A DNA stretch of 46,937 nucleotides from an uncultured Ruminococcus sp. (GCA_910579955.1 CAJTWE010000019.1:1-46937); one strand, 5' to 3'. Positions 17,184-25,744 are shown, counted from the stretch's first letter. The notes: generated by a model not told the origin, from the sequence alone. Program-made: numbers and translations.

Positions 17184-17944
17184 TTTCTATCACCATCCGA
17201 TGCAAGAAGAGTGAGGGTATCAGAGATCTTTTGATACATTTCCTCATTGGTACAGTTTCCTCTATAAATTTGATGGAATACCTCGCCATCCTTTATAAAT
17301 AAAACTCTCCCTGCACGGCTTGCAGCTCTTGAGGAGTGAGTTACCATAAGAATGGTATGTCCTAATTTGTTGAGGTCTGAAAATACATCTAAAAGGCTGT
17401 CGGTAGACTTTGAATCAAGAGCACCTGTAGGCTCGTCTGCGAGTATGAGCTTAGGCTCAGTAATGATAGCCCTTGCTACTGCTGCACGCTGTTTCTGACC
17501 TCCTGACACCTCGTAAGGATATTTGTTTAGCAGATCTTTGATACCTAATCTTTCAGCAATTGGACGTAGGCGTTTCTGCATTTCATTATACTTCTTGCCT
17601 GACAGTACAAGCGGCAGAAAAATATTATCACGCAGGCTGAAAGTGTCAAGTAAATTGAAGTCTTGAAATACAAAGCCTAGGTTCTCACGTCTGAATGATG
17701 AAAGTTCCTTGTCTTTGATTTTTGAAAGCGGCTTTCCGTCAAGATAAACCTCTCCGCCTGTGGGCTTGTCAAGAGCTGCCAAAATATTCAGCAAAGTAGT
17801 TTTGCCAGAACCTGATTCGCCCATAATTGCGACATATTCTCTGCTTTCTACAGAGAAATTGACGTTTGACAGAGCTTTACACTGATTTCCTCCAAAACGT
17901 GTAGTATAGATTTTTTCAAGGCTTTTTACCTCCAAAACTAACAT
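17180..17944 (-). CDS. BceA-type ABC transporter ATPase
   Basis: A 254-residue ABC ATPase of the MacB/BceA type. GESGSGKTTLLN is Walker A, FVFQDFNLLD the Q-loop, VSGGQKQRAAVARA the signature, LILADEPTGALD Walker B with the D-loop, and VTHSS the H-switch; all key residues are present. It powers the neighbouring permease. AGGAGG lies 8 bases before the ATG at 17944. It has its own promoter downstream of the sensor kinase gene, with a regulator-site candidate at 18073-18086, as in Bacillus Bce modules where the response regulator drives the transporter genes. Confidence 0.93.
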   Translation of the reverse strand: MLVLEVKSLEKIYTTRFGGNQCKALSNVNFSVESREYVAIMGESGSGKTTLLNILAALDKPTGGEVYLDGKPLSKIKDKELSSFRRENLGFVFQDFNLLDTFSLRDNIFLPLVLSGKKYNEMQKRLRPIAERLGIKDLLNKYPYEVSGGQKQRAAVARAIITEPKLILADEPTGALDSKSTDSLLDVFSDLNKLGHTILMVTHSSRAASRAGRVLFIKDGEVFHQIYRGNCTNEEMYQKISDTLTLLASDGDRK

Positions 17945-18012
17945 TTTTTATTCCTCCTTTTTTAGTATGCCTGAATCATAGGCATTTAAAACTGTAAAAA
18001 TGTTATGAGTCT

Positions 18013-18086
18013 ATTATAGCGCAAAAGCCGAATGTACAACATTGATTTGTGTGACATTTCGGCTTTTTTATGTGACATTTTTGTAA
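18013..18086 (-). promoter_or_regulatory. bceAB-type promoter with candidate BceR operator
   Basis: On the minus strand TTGTAC (18039-18034) and TATAAT (18018-18013) are 15 bases apart, a short spacer expected of an activator-dependent promoter. Upstream, TTACAAAAATGTCA (18086-18073) fits the inverted repeat TnACA-N4-TGTnA that I recall for BceR-like regulators. TGTGACATTT also occurs twice on the plus strand (18050, 18071), 21 bases apart. Regulator binding is inferred. Confidence 0.55.
18023..18069 (-). terminator. Terminator after the sensor kinase gene
   Basis: On the minus strand AAAAGCCGAAATGT pairs with ACATTCGGCTTTT with one bulged base. It lies between the kinase gene and the transporter genes and overlaps the transporter promoter, so it would separate the two transcripts. 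Confidence 0.65.
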
Positions 18087-18117
18087 GAAGGTGTTTTAGT
18101 AAGAACAGATTTTAAAA

Positions 18118-19104
18118 TTATTCAATATCTATATTTTTTCTGCTAAGGTCAATGGAAAATGCAGAACCTTTTCCAATTTCAGATTTTACATATATACGGT
18201 GGTTTAATTTATCTGCTGCTGTTTTACAGAGATAGAGTCCAAGTCCTGTGGATGTAATATCTTTTCGTCCGCTAAGACCCGTATAGCCCTTTTCAAATAT
18301 TCTTGGAATATCTTCATCGGTGATTCCTATTCCCGTATCAGAAATAGTGAGGATTTCATTTTCATATTTTATGGAAACACTGCCTTTTAATGTGTATTTT
18401 ACAGCATTTGATAGAAGTTGTTCTATAATAAAAAGCAACCACTTTTTATCTGTAAGTATTTCGGCGTTGACAGGGGAGTAGGTAAGTTTTATTCTTCGTC
18501 TGATGAATAGCGGTGCGTATTTTTGGATAGCTTGTCTTATAATATTATCAAGATTATGATGTTTGATAAAAAGGTCATTGGAATGGCTGTCAAGTCTTAT
18601 ATATTGAAGAGCCATTTCGGCATATTGTTCAATTTTGAAAAGTTCTGCACTCAGCTCAAGACTTGTTTCTGTATCTTCTGCTTGTAAAATCATTTGCATG
18701 GCAGAAATTGGAGTTTTTATTTGGTGTACCCATACTGTAAAATAGTCCATGATGTCTTTCTGTAAATCTTTGATATTGTTCACGCTTTTATGATTTATTT
18801 CAGAAAGTTTTTCGATGATTTTCTGTAGGTCTTCTTGAATTAGATCTTCTGGGTTGGGAATATTCTCCGTCATCAGAGGCAAATTTTTATAGATATTTTT
18901 CAGCAGAATATGCTGCTTTTTAAATTTTATAAATCCTATGCATACGATAATAAGTCCTATGAGTGTGCATATTAAGAATGCATAGATCACTGCTTCGATA
19001 TAAGTATCATATAACGCAAAGATGCCTAAGAATATAAGTGAAAACAGAAAAAATAAAAAAGCTTCTTTTCTAAACTTACGAATATATTCAAAAAACAGTT
19101 TCAT
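18118..19104 (-). CDS. BceS-type intramembrane-sensing histidine kinase
   Basis: A 328-residue kinase. Two helices (about residues 14-31 and 36-55) are separated by only a few residues, so there is no extracellular sensor domain, the hallmark of BceS-like kinases that depend on their ABC transporter for sensing. VWVHQIKTPISAMQM holds the phosphorylated His; QLLSNAVKYT is the N box; DTGIGI, FEKGYTGLSG and TGLGLYL are the ATP-binding G boxes. ATG 19104 is preferred to the upstream frame start at 19158 because the latter overlaps the regulator gene, while GAGGA lies just before 19104. The regulator stop is 7 bases upstream. Confidence 0.92.
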   Translation of the reverse strand: MKLFFEYIRKFRKEAFLFFLFSLIFLGIFALYDTYIEAVIYAFLICTLIGLIIVCIGFIKFKKQHILLKNIYKNLPLMTENIPNPEDLIQEDLQKIIEKLSEINHKSVNNIKDLQKDIMDYFTVWVHQIKTPISAMQMILQAEDTETSLELSAELFKIEQYAEMALQYIRLDSHSNDLFIKHHNLDNIIRQAIQKYAPLFIRRRIKLTYSPVNAEILTDKKWLLFIIEQLLSNAVKYTLKGSVSIKYENEILTISDTGIGITDEDIPRIFEKGYTGLSGRKDITSTGLGLYLCKTAADKLNHRIYVKSEIGKGSAFSIDLSRKNIDIE

Positions 19105-19111
19105 AAAATCC

Positions 19112-19783
19112 TCAATCAATAATATATCCTGAACCGATTTTAGTCTTAATAAAATCAATTAAACCTGCGGATTCGAGTTTCTTTCTAAGTCTGGTTACGT
19201 TTACTGTAAGAGTGTTTTCCTCAACATAATAATCAATTTGCCAGAGTTTATTCATAAGTGTATCTCTGCTTACAACTTTTCCCTTGTTTTCCATAAGGGT
19301 TTGAAGAATTCGGAAATCATTTTTAGTCAGTTCTATTATCTGACCATTGTACATAAGGGTGGTGTCATTCAAATTCAGAACCGCCCCTTTATGTTCAAGT
19401 ACAGGAATTTTGCTGCCCATATCGTATGTACGCCGCAGCATTGCCTGTATTTTTGCCGTTAAAACGCTTAGATCCAAAGGTTTTGCAATAAAATCGTCAC
19501 CGCCCATATTCATAGCCATAACGATATTCATATTATCATTTACCGAGGATATAAACACAACAGGCACTTCTGAAATTTTACGTATTTCACTGCACCAATG
19601 ATATCCATTATAAAATGGCAGTTTTATATCCATAAGTACAATATGTGGATCAAACTCTGTGAATTCTTTTAGTACATCATGTAGATTCTCAGTGCATTTT
19701 ACATAATATCCCCAGTTTTCAAGGTGTTTTTTCATAAAAGAAGCGATAGTAAAATCGTCTTCGACAATTAGTATTTTATACAT
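19112..19783 (-). CDS. BceR-type OmpR-family response regulator
   Basis: A 223-residue regulator. KILIVEDDF has the acidic pocket, VLMDIKLPFYNG the phosphorylated Asp, FISS the conserved Ser/Thr and FIAKPLD the Lys. The C-terminal winged helix (about residues 125-223) has LTKNDFRILQTLMENKGKVV and VNVTRLRKKLE recognition-helix sequence. It would be phosphorylated by the adjacent kinase and activate the transporter promoter. It is first in the bceRS-like operon, behind a near-consensus promoter at 19875-19903. Confidence 0.93.
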   Translation of the reverse strand: MYKILIVEDDFTIASFMKKHLENWGYYVKCTENLHDVLKEFTEFDPHIVLMDIKLPFYNGYHWCSEIRKISEVPVVFISSVNDNMNIVMAMNMGGDDFIAKPLDLSVLTAKIQAMLRRTYDMGSKIPVLEHKGAVLNLNDTTLMYNGQIIELTKNDFRILQTLMENKGKVVSRDTLMNKLWQIDYYVEENTLTVNVTRLRKKLESAGLIDFIKTKIGSGYIID

Positions 19784-19874
19784 AGCCGATACCTCAAAAT
19801 GAATTATAGTTGCCCGATATTCAGCGAGCCTGATTTGCTTTGCTTATAAATCAAATAGTAAGCACGTTGCATTT

Positions 19875-19903
19875 ATTATAGCATATTATTTCTCCGAATT
19901 CAA
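19875..19903 (-). promoter_or_regulatory. Promoter of the regulator-kinase operon
   Basis: On the minus strand TTGAAT (19903-19898) and TATAAT (19880-19875) are separated by 17 bases, with the response regulator start about 90 bases downstream. Confidence 0.7.
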
Positions 19904-19925
19904 TTGATAATTCAAAAAACAATTC

Positions 19926-19974
19926 AAAAAAGCTCTCATAGTCAGTGATGTTTTACTGAAAATGAAAGCTTTTG
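19926..19974. terminator. Terminator after the DUF1893 gene
   Basis: AAAAAGCTCTCAT pairs with ATGAAAGCTTTT with one mismatch; an inner TCAGT/ACTGA stem extends it. A- and T-tracts on both sides allow action in both directions; it ends the aldo-keto reductase operon on the minus strand. Confidence 0.7.
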
Positions 19975-19996
19975 CTACTATTATAAATACATAAAT

Positions 19997-20419
19997 TTAC
20001 TTTGATAGTTCTATTAGCTTGTTTTTTATTAGTTCAAGTGCTTTGTAAGCATCGTTAGTGTCCATAACAGTTGTTTCCATTGGACAAAATTCTGTGTTGT
20101 TACGGTTTCGTATTGCGTTTGTTAATGTGTTATAATGAACGTTTATATTGTTATTTTTAAGTACGTAAAGTGCGGGCTCGCTTATAACATCGGTGCTTAT
20201 TTCATCAGGACCAAGCAGTACATAGAGAAATGCAGCAGCTTTTCCAATAACCTTGTCAGCAACGGAAAACCCACAAAGATTTATATTGTTTTCAAGAAGT
20301 TCCAGTAAGGGCTTTACGCCTCGTTTGGTACTTGTAATGCTTTCATTTTCTCTTACTGCTGCAAATGTCAGTTGATTTTTTTTAAGCAATTTTACTGCTT
20401 TTTCAAGATCATTAATCAT
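19997..20419 (-). CDS. DUF1893 protein
   Basis: A 140-residue protein of the DUF1893 family (Thermotoga TM1506-like, with a cytidine-deaminase-like fold). The opening LEKAVKLLKKNQLTFAAVRENE and KVIGKAAAFLYVLLG are family signatures; EFCPMETTV is the C-terminal motif. Its reaction is unknown. It overlaps the ECF S-component gene by 8 bases and is third in an operon with an aldo-keto reductase, which suggests a shared small-molecule pathway. It has no signal peptide and should be cytosolic. Confidence 0.85.
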   Translation of the reverse strand: MINDLEKAVKLLKKNQLTFAAVRENESITSTKRGVKPLLELLENNINLCGFSVADKVIGKAAAFLYVLLGPDEISTDVISEPALYVLKNNNINVHYNTLTNAIRNRNNTEFCPMETTVMDTNDAYKALELIKNKLIELSK

Positions 20420-20975
20420 TATTTTTCAGATTCTCAATTCTATACATTAGAAGAGGGATAAGGCTCAACTGAAGTGCCAGTCCGGGAATGCCTGTAAGAA
20501 TACTATTCCAGATAACAGGAATCTTTACACTTTCATTACCAAGTGCATAAACTGCAATAAGAATTGCAATAGCACGAACTGCACGTCCGGCAAACTGAAC
20601 TATGAGAACCTTTGCAATGTTAGGCATTTTAGTATTTTTGAGAAGTCCAGCAAAAATACCATAAGCGCAAAGCTCTATCATCATAAATGGCAGCATTATT
20701 GAACCGGGCATACCTGTCATAAGATGGCTTACAAGAGGTCCTAAAAGACCAGCAGCAGCGCCGGCATAAGGTCCAGCCAGAAGTCCTACAAAGATTATAG
20801 GCAGATGCATTGGCAGGAATGTTTCACCCAGAGCAGTTCCGAGACCTGAAACAGCTCCCATAACATGAAAGAGTTGTGGTATAGCTACTGCACCGATAAC
20901 TGCAAGCAGTGCAGCTAAAGTCTGTACCTTTATTGAAAGGCGTGGTTTTGAAATTGCATTTGTAAGTGTTGACAT
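20412..20975 (-). CDS. ECF transporter S-component (substrate unknown)
   Basis: A 187-residue membrane protein with about six helices. LPMHLPIIFVGLLAGPYAGA and LGPLVSHLMTGMP match the substrate-binding S-components of energy-coupling factor transporters. It would bind a vitamin or precursor outside and work with a shared EcfAAT module that is not in this window. The ligand cannot be assigned; the co-transcribed reductase and DUF1893 protein are the only clues. GGAGAAAGC supplies a ribosome-binding site 23 bases after the reductase gene. No riboswitch is seen directly upstream of it; regulation is probably from the operon promoter. Confidence 0.82.
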   Translation of the reverse strand: MSTLTNAISKPRLSIKVQTLAALLAVIGAVAIPQLFHVMGAVSGLGTALGETFLPMHLPIIFVGLLAGPYAGAAAGLLGPLVSHLMTGMPGSIMLPFMMIELCAYGIFAGLLKNTKMPNIAKVLIVQFAGRAVRAIAILIAVYALGNESVKIPVIWNSILTGIPGLALQLSLIPLLMYRIENLKNND

Positions 20976-20998
20976 AAGCTTTCTCCTTTTAAATTAGA

Positions 20999-22132
20999 TT
21001 ACATTCCGAGCATTTCGGAAAATTCCTTCATCATTTCAGAAATCTTGATTTGCTGAGGACAAACTTGTTCACAGCTTTCACATCCAATACAATTTGCAGG
21101 ACGTTTGTTTTCAGGCATACTGCCTATCGACATAGGTGCGAGGAATCCTCCGCCTGTTATTTTATGTTCATTGTAGAGCGCAATGAGTTCAGGTATAGGA
21201 AGTTCCTGTGGACAATGACTTGTACAGTAATGACAAGCTGTACATGGAAGACCTCCAATTTTTGTTTCCTCGTCTGCAATGGCAACAATTTGGTTGAATT
21301 CTTCATCATTAAGCGGTTTATTTTCTGAAAAGATTGCAATATTTTCTTTCAGCTGTTCCATGTTTGACATGCCTGAGAGAATGACCTTTACTTCCGGAAC
21401 TGCTTGCAAAAATCTGAATGCCCAGCCTACTACACTTTCATCTGGACGCATCTTTTGCATAAAGTTTTTCATTTTTTCAGAAGCAGAAGCGAGTTTTCCT
21501 CCTCGTACTGGTTCCATTACCCATACAGGAATGCCCCATTTTTGAATCAGTTCTACTTTTGCCTGTGCCTCTTGGAAATGCCAATCCATGTAATTTATCT
21601 GAAGCTGACAGAATTCCATGTGCTTGCCATAAACTTCAAGAAAACGTTTTATTACGTTCAGATCGCCGTGTACAGAAAAACCGAGATGTTTTATTCTTCC
21701 GTTTTTCTTTTGTTCAAGAAGATGGTCGAGAATTCCAAATTTTGGATCAAGATAATCATCTATGTTACTTTCATAAACGTTGTGAATCAGATAAAAGTCA
21801 AAGTATGGTGTCTGGCATTTTTCAATCTGTTTTGCAAAAATCTCTTTTACCTTTGGCATATTGGAATTGTCATATCCTGGGAATTTAGAAGCAAGATAGT
21901 AGCTTTCTCTTGGATATTTTGACAGAATCTTTCCTGCGACGAGTTCTGAGTTTCCGCTATGATAACCCCATGCAGTGTCGTAATAATTGACACCGTTTTT
22001 CATGGCATAGTCAATCATTTCCTCAGCTTTTGCATCATCAATTCTTGCATCGTCTCCGTCAATAGTTGGAAGGCGCATCATGCCAAGCCCCAGATTTGAT
22101 AGCTTCATGTCCTGAAAATCTTTGTAAATCAT
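20999..22132 (-). CDS. Aldo-keto reductase with C-terminal 4Fe-4S domain
   Basis: A 377-residue protein. The TIM-barrel part begins MKLSNLGLGMMRLPTIDGDD, with YDTAWGYH holding the catalytic Asp and Tyr, ASKFP the Lys, and YFDFYLIHNV the His region. The C-terminus carries two ferredoxin-like cysteine groups, CTACHYCTSHCP and CIGCESCEQVCP. Such proteins reduce carbonyl compounds, probably coupled to ferredoxin-type electrons; the substrate is unknown. The frame is open to 22225, but ATG 22132 follows AAGGAGGAAA with correct spacing and starts where the family starts. It heads the operon with the ECF and DUF1893 genes, behind a MerR-type promoter. Confidence 0.92.
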   Translation of the reverse strand: MIYKDFQDMKLSNLGLGMMRLPTIDGDDARIDDAKAEEMIDYAMKNGVNYYDTAWGYHSGNSELVAGKILSKYPRESYYLASKFPGYDNSNMPKVKEIFAKQIEKCQTPYFDFYLIHNVYESNIDDYLDPKFGILDHLLEQKKNGRIKHLGFSVHGDLNVIKRFLEVYGKHMEFCQLQINYMDWHFQEAQAKVELIQKWGIPVWVMEPVRGGKLASASEKMKNFMQKMRPDESVVGWAFRFLQAVPEVKVILSGMSNMEQLKENIAIFSENKPLNDEEFNQIVAIADEETKIGGLPCTACHYCTSHCPQELPIPELIALYNEHKITGGGFLAPMSIGSMPENKRPANCIGCESCEQVCPQQIKISEMMKEFSEMLGM

Positions 22133-22152
22133 AGTTTTCCTCCTTTTATTAT

Positions 22153-22203
22153 ATAGGCAATACTTAATAATTCTCATTAAAATTTTGAGTAAGTGTTGCC
22201 TAT
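22153..22203 (-). promoter_or_regulatory. Long hairpin in the 5' leader of the reductase mRNA
   Basis: ATAGGCAATACTTA (22153-22166) and TAAGTGTTGCCTAT (22190-22203) form a 14-bp stem with one G-U pair, and inner CTCA/TGAG adds four more pairs. It would begin about 7 bases from the predicted transcript start and end just before the ribosome-binding site. It has no T-tract directly after it on the minus strand that would make it a clear terminator. It may stabilise the mRNA or act in regulation. Confidence 0.55.
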
Positions 22204-22216
22204 AGTGTTTGATAAT

Positions 22217-22247
22217 ATTATACAACTTAGAGTAGACTCTAAGTCAA
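22217..22247 (-). promoter_or_regulatory. MerR-type promoter with perfect palindromic operator
   Basis: On the minus strand TTGACT (22247-22242) and TATAAT (22222-22217) are 19 bases apart instead of 17. The spacer is filled by the perfect inverted repeat ACTTAGAGT-CT-ACTCTAAGT (22225-22244). A 19-bp spacer with a centred palindrome is the hallmark of promoters twisted open by MerR-family activators, and the arms resemble AdhR/NmlR-type sites. No merR gene is in the window. Confidence 0.75.
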
Positions 22248-22329
22248 GAGGTTTTAAGATAATTCTGCATTTAAGACAAATTAACATATCGTTATTTGTG
22301 CAGATTGACTATAGAGTTTGCATTAAAAA

Positions 22330-22360
22330 GCTCCTGCGGTATTTATCATACCGTAGGAGC
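22330..22360 (-). terminator. Terminator of the PL11 gene
   Basis: GCTCCTGCGGTAT pairs with ATACCGTAGGAGC (one G-U) around a 5-base loop, with A- and T-tracts outside. It lies just after the lyase stop codon and would end its minus-strand transcript. Confidence 0.85.
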
Positions 22361-22380
22361 AGTTTTTTATAATCGTTCTA

Positions 22381-25300
22381 TTATAATGAATTCATAACAA
22401 TGTTTTTAGCAATACTCAAATCAAATATGTTAATTCGATTGTCACCGTTTAAATCAGCGTTTCCTTTGATTTCATTGGATATGTTTACAAGATACTTTTG
22501 TATAATAACAACATCTATCATATCCATTTTGCCGTCTAAGTTTACATCGCCTATTATTTCTACAGGTATATCAGAAGTTTCTGTAGTGTCAGTTGTTATA
22601 TTGTTAGTTGTGGTAGTAGTAGTAGTTGTTGTTGTTGTCGTGGTTGTAGTAGTGGTGGTAACTTCATAAGTTTCAAGATTCCACTTTTGACATGGATTTC
22701 CGTTTATTGACCACTGACCTATATTAGCACCATTTGACTTTGAAGCATTTGCAACTTCAACAACCTTTGAATCTCTTCCGGTTCTCGGCTGGATGTAATA
22801 AGAGCCATCAGGATTTTTTATAAACTTAAAGAGCATTGAACTTGTTTTATTATTATATGTAAGAAGTTCAATATTTGCACCGTCATCTGCACCTGTGGAA
22901 TTAAGAACATATGTTCTTCCATCAGCAAGCTTGGAATAGATGTAGTAAAGGTCGCTGTCAGTCTGGAACTGTCTAAGTGTCCATGTGTTATGAGAAGCAG
23001 GTGCATCACCTATGCCCCATTGCTGAACATTTGCGTTATCCTGTGCGCTTGCATTGGCAACTTCCATGTAAAGTCCGCTGTTCATATTTTTGAATGTATA
23101 TTCTTTTGAAGTATCCATTTTACATCCGACTTGGTCAACTTGATTAAGCACCCACATTTGAGATGTATCTGAAGTGTTCATAGTCCATTCAATTATGCTT
23201 GCTCCGGAATTCTTTGATGCGGATGAAACAGCCACGCATGACTTATCGCCGCTTACTTTGGTTACAATAAAATATTGACCGTCCGCATTCTTCATAAACT
23301 TAAATTTTTGTGCGTCGTTAAAGCTGGACTTATAAATTTCTATATTTGTACCATCATCAGGTTTTTTCGCTGTAACGTCAAGAGCATATGAAACTTTATC
23401 GCCGATTTGTGGATACAGGTAATAATAACCATCGCCAGCTGATAATACTCTCCATGTATTATGACCTGCTGGAGTATCTCCGATGCCCCATTGCTGTACA
23501 TTAGTACCATTAGCATCTTTAGCACCTTCGACTTCCATATACAGACCGCTGTTTACATTTTGTATGGTATATACAGCGCCTTCTATAAGAGTTGCTTCAG
23601 TCAATGGGTTTATAGGATCAATCGGAATAACCTGACCAGGCTTCATTACCTGAACATTTTCTCTCTTAGGAACACCCTTTTCAGTGCCGAGATAATAGCT
23701 CAGATGTGGAGGCTGGTTATATGCGGTATTCTGTCCGGCTACTTGTGTTCTGTACTGAATATCATGCATAAGAGTTGTGATTCTATAATCTGTTGTATAA
23801 GGTGTGCAATAAATTCTTACGGATTTAGAGTTGGCAGCTCTTACAATAAGTTCTTCACGCCAGTCACCGAATATATCAGCAGAAAGACAAGGTGTACCTT
23901 TTGTTGTATTACATGTATAATATCCGTCTGTAGAAAGCAGTGTAGTTAGTGTTCCGTCTTGCTTCATTTTGGCGATAGTTGCAGGAGAATCTGTGTATCC
24001 GTCGAGTATTTCACGCTCCAAATCACCGTCCCAGTAGCTCAGGAAGTTTATTGCAGGTCGTCTGCATGAAAGTGTATTTCCGCTGCCATTAAAAACATCA
24101 TTATTAAGACCCCAGAATTCTGCGCCGTTATTTCCACTCCAAACATTATCGGCACAGCAGCGTCCAGTGTCGCCTGAACCATCTTTGTGGAATATGATTT
24201 TACCGTTTGAGGCATCAACCAGAGATACACCGTATGGCTTATCCTCATGACAAATCCACAGTTCAAGACCGGCTCTGTCAGGAAGCAGATCACCTAAGTG
24301 CATTGCGTCACCATGTCCCTGATTTGTACACCAGAGAAGTTTTCCGTTGTCGTCAATACAGGTTGAACCATTGATGATTTCTTGTTTTCCATCGCCGTCA
24401 ACGTCTGCTGCCATACTATTATGATTGCCGTCGCCATATCCAGCGGCACTTGAACTTGTACCGGTATCAAATGCCCAAAGCTTAACAAGCTTTTTGTTTT
24501 CAACTTTATAAGCGGTAGCTGTCATTCGTCCGTAGTATCCACGTCCTGTTACAACACTTGGATGAACTCCGTCAAGATAAGCAACAGCTCCCCAGAATCG
24601 GTCTACACGATTGGTTTTGTCGCTGCTTTTGCCCCATTTTGTAGTATCGCCTCTACCGGGCTCATAGTTGATCGTATCAAGAGCCTTACCTGTTGCACCA
24701 TCGAAGAGTGTATAATATTCAGGACCTGTAATAATGAAGCCGCTGCTATTACGATAATTCTTAGACTTATCGCCGATCGCATTGCCTTGTCCATCAATTG
24801 TTCCGTCTGATGTTTTGCAGGTCATTTCAGCTTTACCGTCAAGGTCGAAATCGGCAACGTAGAACTGAGTATAATGTGCGCCTGCACGGATATTCACACC
24901 TAAATCTATACGCCACAGCTTTTGACCTGTAAGCTTATAGCAGTCGATATAAACATTGCCGGTAGTACCCTTTTGAGAGTTGTCTTTTGAATTTGAAGGA
25001 TCCCATTTTACGAAAAGCTCATAAACACCGTCACCGTCTACATCACCTACAGAACAATCGTTAGGGCTGTATGTATAGCCAGATGCAGTCGGAAGATCAA
25101 GCGGTATGTCAAAATAGCTGTTTCCTGAAATCATAGAACAATTCGATGTGGAAACGACTTTTCCGTTTACAAGAGATTCTACCTGATATTTTGAATTAGC
25201 AGAACCGCTTGCATCGAGATAGCAGGTAGCTTTGCCGGAGTTGCTTGTATATATCAGCTTTCCGTCACGATAAAGATTGAATACCGAGCTTTCGTCATCG

Positions 25301-25494
25301 CTTGCCAGAAAACGCCAGCTTACAAGCATTCCTGAACCTGTGTTTATAGCAGAAATACCTCTGTCAAGATATTCAGCCACACAACTTCCACTTTTTGCAG
25401 ATGCTGGGGATGTATTACTTAATCCCACTCCTATTGATGTTGCAGCCATGCACAAAGACAGGGCAGAAGCCGCAATTTTTGAAAACAATTTCAT
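22381..25494 (-). CDS. PL11 rhamnogalacturonan lyase with ricin-type lectin domains and dockerin
   Basis: A 1037-residue secreted enzyme. Residues 1-33 are a signal peptide (MKLFSKIAASALSLCMA...). About 38-630 is a PL11 beta-propeller rhamnogalacturonan I lyase with repeated DxDxDG calcium sites (VGDVDGDGVYE, ADFDLDGKAE, AADVDGDGKQE). About 634-785 and 798-942 are two ricin-like carbohydrate-binding repeats, each with SGLYMEV and NVQQWGIGD. A poly-threonine linker (945-965) leads to a type I dockerin (976-1037) with calcium loops DVNLDGKMD and DLNGDNRIN. It should cleave the pectin backbone while held in a cellulosome. GGGAGGAAAA precedes the ATG. The promoter is at 25542-25570. Confidence 0.94.
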   Translation of the reverse strand: MKLFSKIAASALSLCMAATSIGVGLSNTSPASAKSGSCVAEYLDRGISAINTGSGMLVSWRFLASDDESSVFNLYRDGKLIYTSNSGKATCYLDASGSANSKYQVESLVNGKVVSTSNCSMISGNSYFDIPLDLPTASGYTYSPNDCSVGDVDGDGVYELFVKWDPSNSKDNSQKGTTGNVYIDCYKLTGQKLWRIDLGVNIRAGAHYTQFYVADFDLDGKAEMTCKTSDGTIDGQGNAIGDKSKNYRNSSGFIITGPEYYTLFDGATGKALDTINYEPGRGDTTKWGKSSDKTNRVDRFWGAVAYLDGVHPSVVTGRGYYGRMTATAYKVENKKLVKLWAFDTGTSSSAAGYGDGNHNSMAADVDGDGKQEIINGSTCIDDNGKLLWCTNQGHGDAMHLGDLLPDRAGLELWICHEDKPYGVSLVDASNGKIIFHKDGSGDTGRCCADNVWSGNNGAEFWGLNNDVFNGSGNTLSCRRPAINFLSYWDGDLEREILDGYTDSPATIAKMKQDGTLTTLLSTDGYYTCNTTKGTPCLSADIFGDWREELIVRAANSKSVRIYCTPYTTDYRITTLMHDIQYRTQVAGQNTAYNQPPHLSYYLGTEKGVPKRENVQVMKPGQVIPIDPINPLTEATLIEGAVYTIQNVNSGLYMEVEGAKDANGTNVQQWGIGDTPAGHNTWRVLSAGDGYYYLYPQIGDKVSYALDVTAKKPDDGTNIEIYKSSFNDAQKFKFMKNADGQYFIVTKVSGDKSCVAVSSASKNSGASIIEWTMNTSDTSQMWVLNQVDQVGCKMDTSKEYTFKNMNSGLYMEVANASAQDNANVQQWGIGDAPASHNTWTLRQFQTDSDLYYIYSKLADGRTYVLNSTGADDGANIELLTYNNKTSSMLFKFIKNPDGSYYIQPRTGRDSKVVEVANASKSNGANIGQWSINGNPCQKWNLETYEVTTTTTTTTTTTTTTTTTTNNITTDTTETSDIPVEIIGDVNLDGKMDMIDVVIIQKYLVNISNEIKGNADLNGDNRINIFDLSIAKNIVMNSL
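22600..22660 (-). repeat. Trinucleotide repeat coding for the poly-Thr linker
   Basis: A run of ACN codons codes for about 20 consecutive threonines between the second lectin domain and the dockerin. Such low-complexity DNA can vary in length by slippage and is typical of linkers in cellulosomal proteins. Confidence 0.85.
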
Positions 25495-25541
25495 ATTTTT
25501 CCTCCCTTATTGCACTATATAAAAGTTTAATAACTATAAAT

Positions 25542-25570
25542 ATTATACTGCTTTATAAAAATAATGTCAA
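25542..25570 (-). promoter_or_regulatory. Promoter of the PL11 gene
   Basis: On the minus strand TTGACA (25570-25565) and TATAAT (25547-25542) are 17 bases apart, an exact sigma-A consensus, about 48 bases before the lyase start. No clear operator palindrome is seen beside it. Confidence 0.75.
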
Positions 25571-25672
25571 CAAGTTTTAGATAACATTGATGTAAAATGC
25601 AATATTTAAGATTACATTTGCAATATTATATTGATTGCTTATAGTAAATTCTTCTATTTAATCATAATAGGG

Positions 25673-25701
25673 TTGACAAGGCTGTAAAAGTGCGTTATAC
25701 T
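25673..25701 (+). promoter_or_regulatory. Promoter of comF
   Basis: TTGACA (25673-25678) and TATACT (25696-25701) are separated by 17 bases, about 65 bases before comF. Confidence 0.7.
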
Positions 25702-25744
25702 TGTATTGCTTATGATGATGTCGGATATTAAAAATAGGGGGCAC

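Noticed and set aside
22620..22660. Short regular repeats as a CRISPR array
   Set aside because: The repeats are threonine codons with no spacers; no CRISPR repeat-spacer pattern was found anywhere in the window.
22400..22669. Open frame on the plus strand with a poly-valine tail inside the PL11 gene
   Set aside because: It is the antisense of the poly-threonine linker and dockerin codons; it has no ribosome-binding site and lies wholly within a strong gene.
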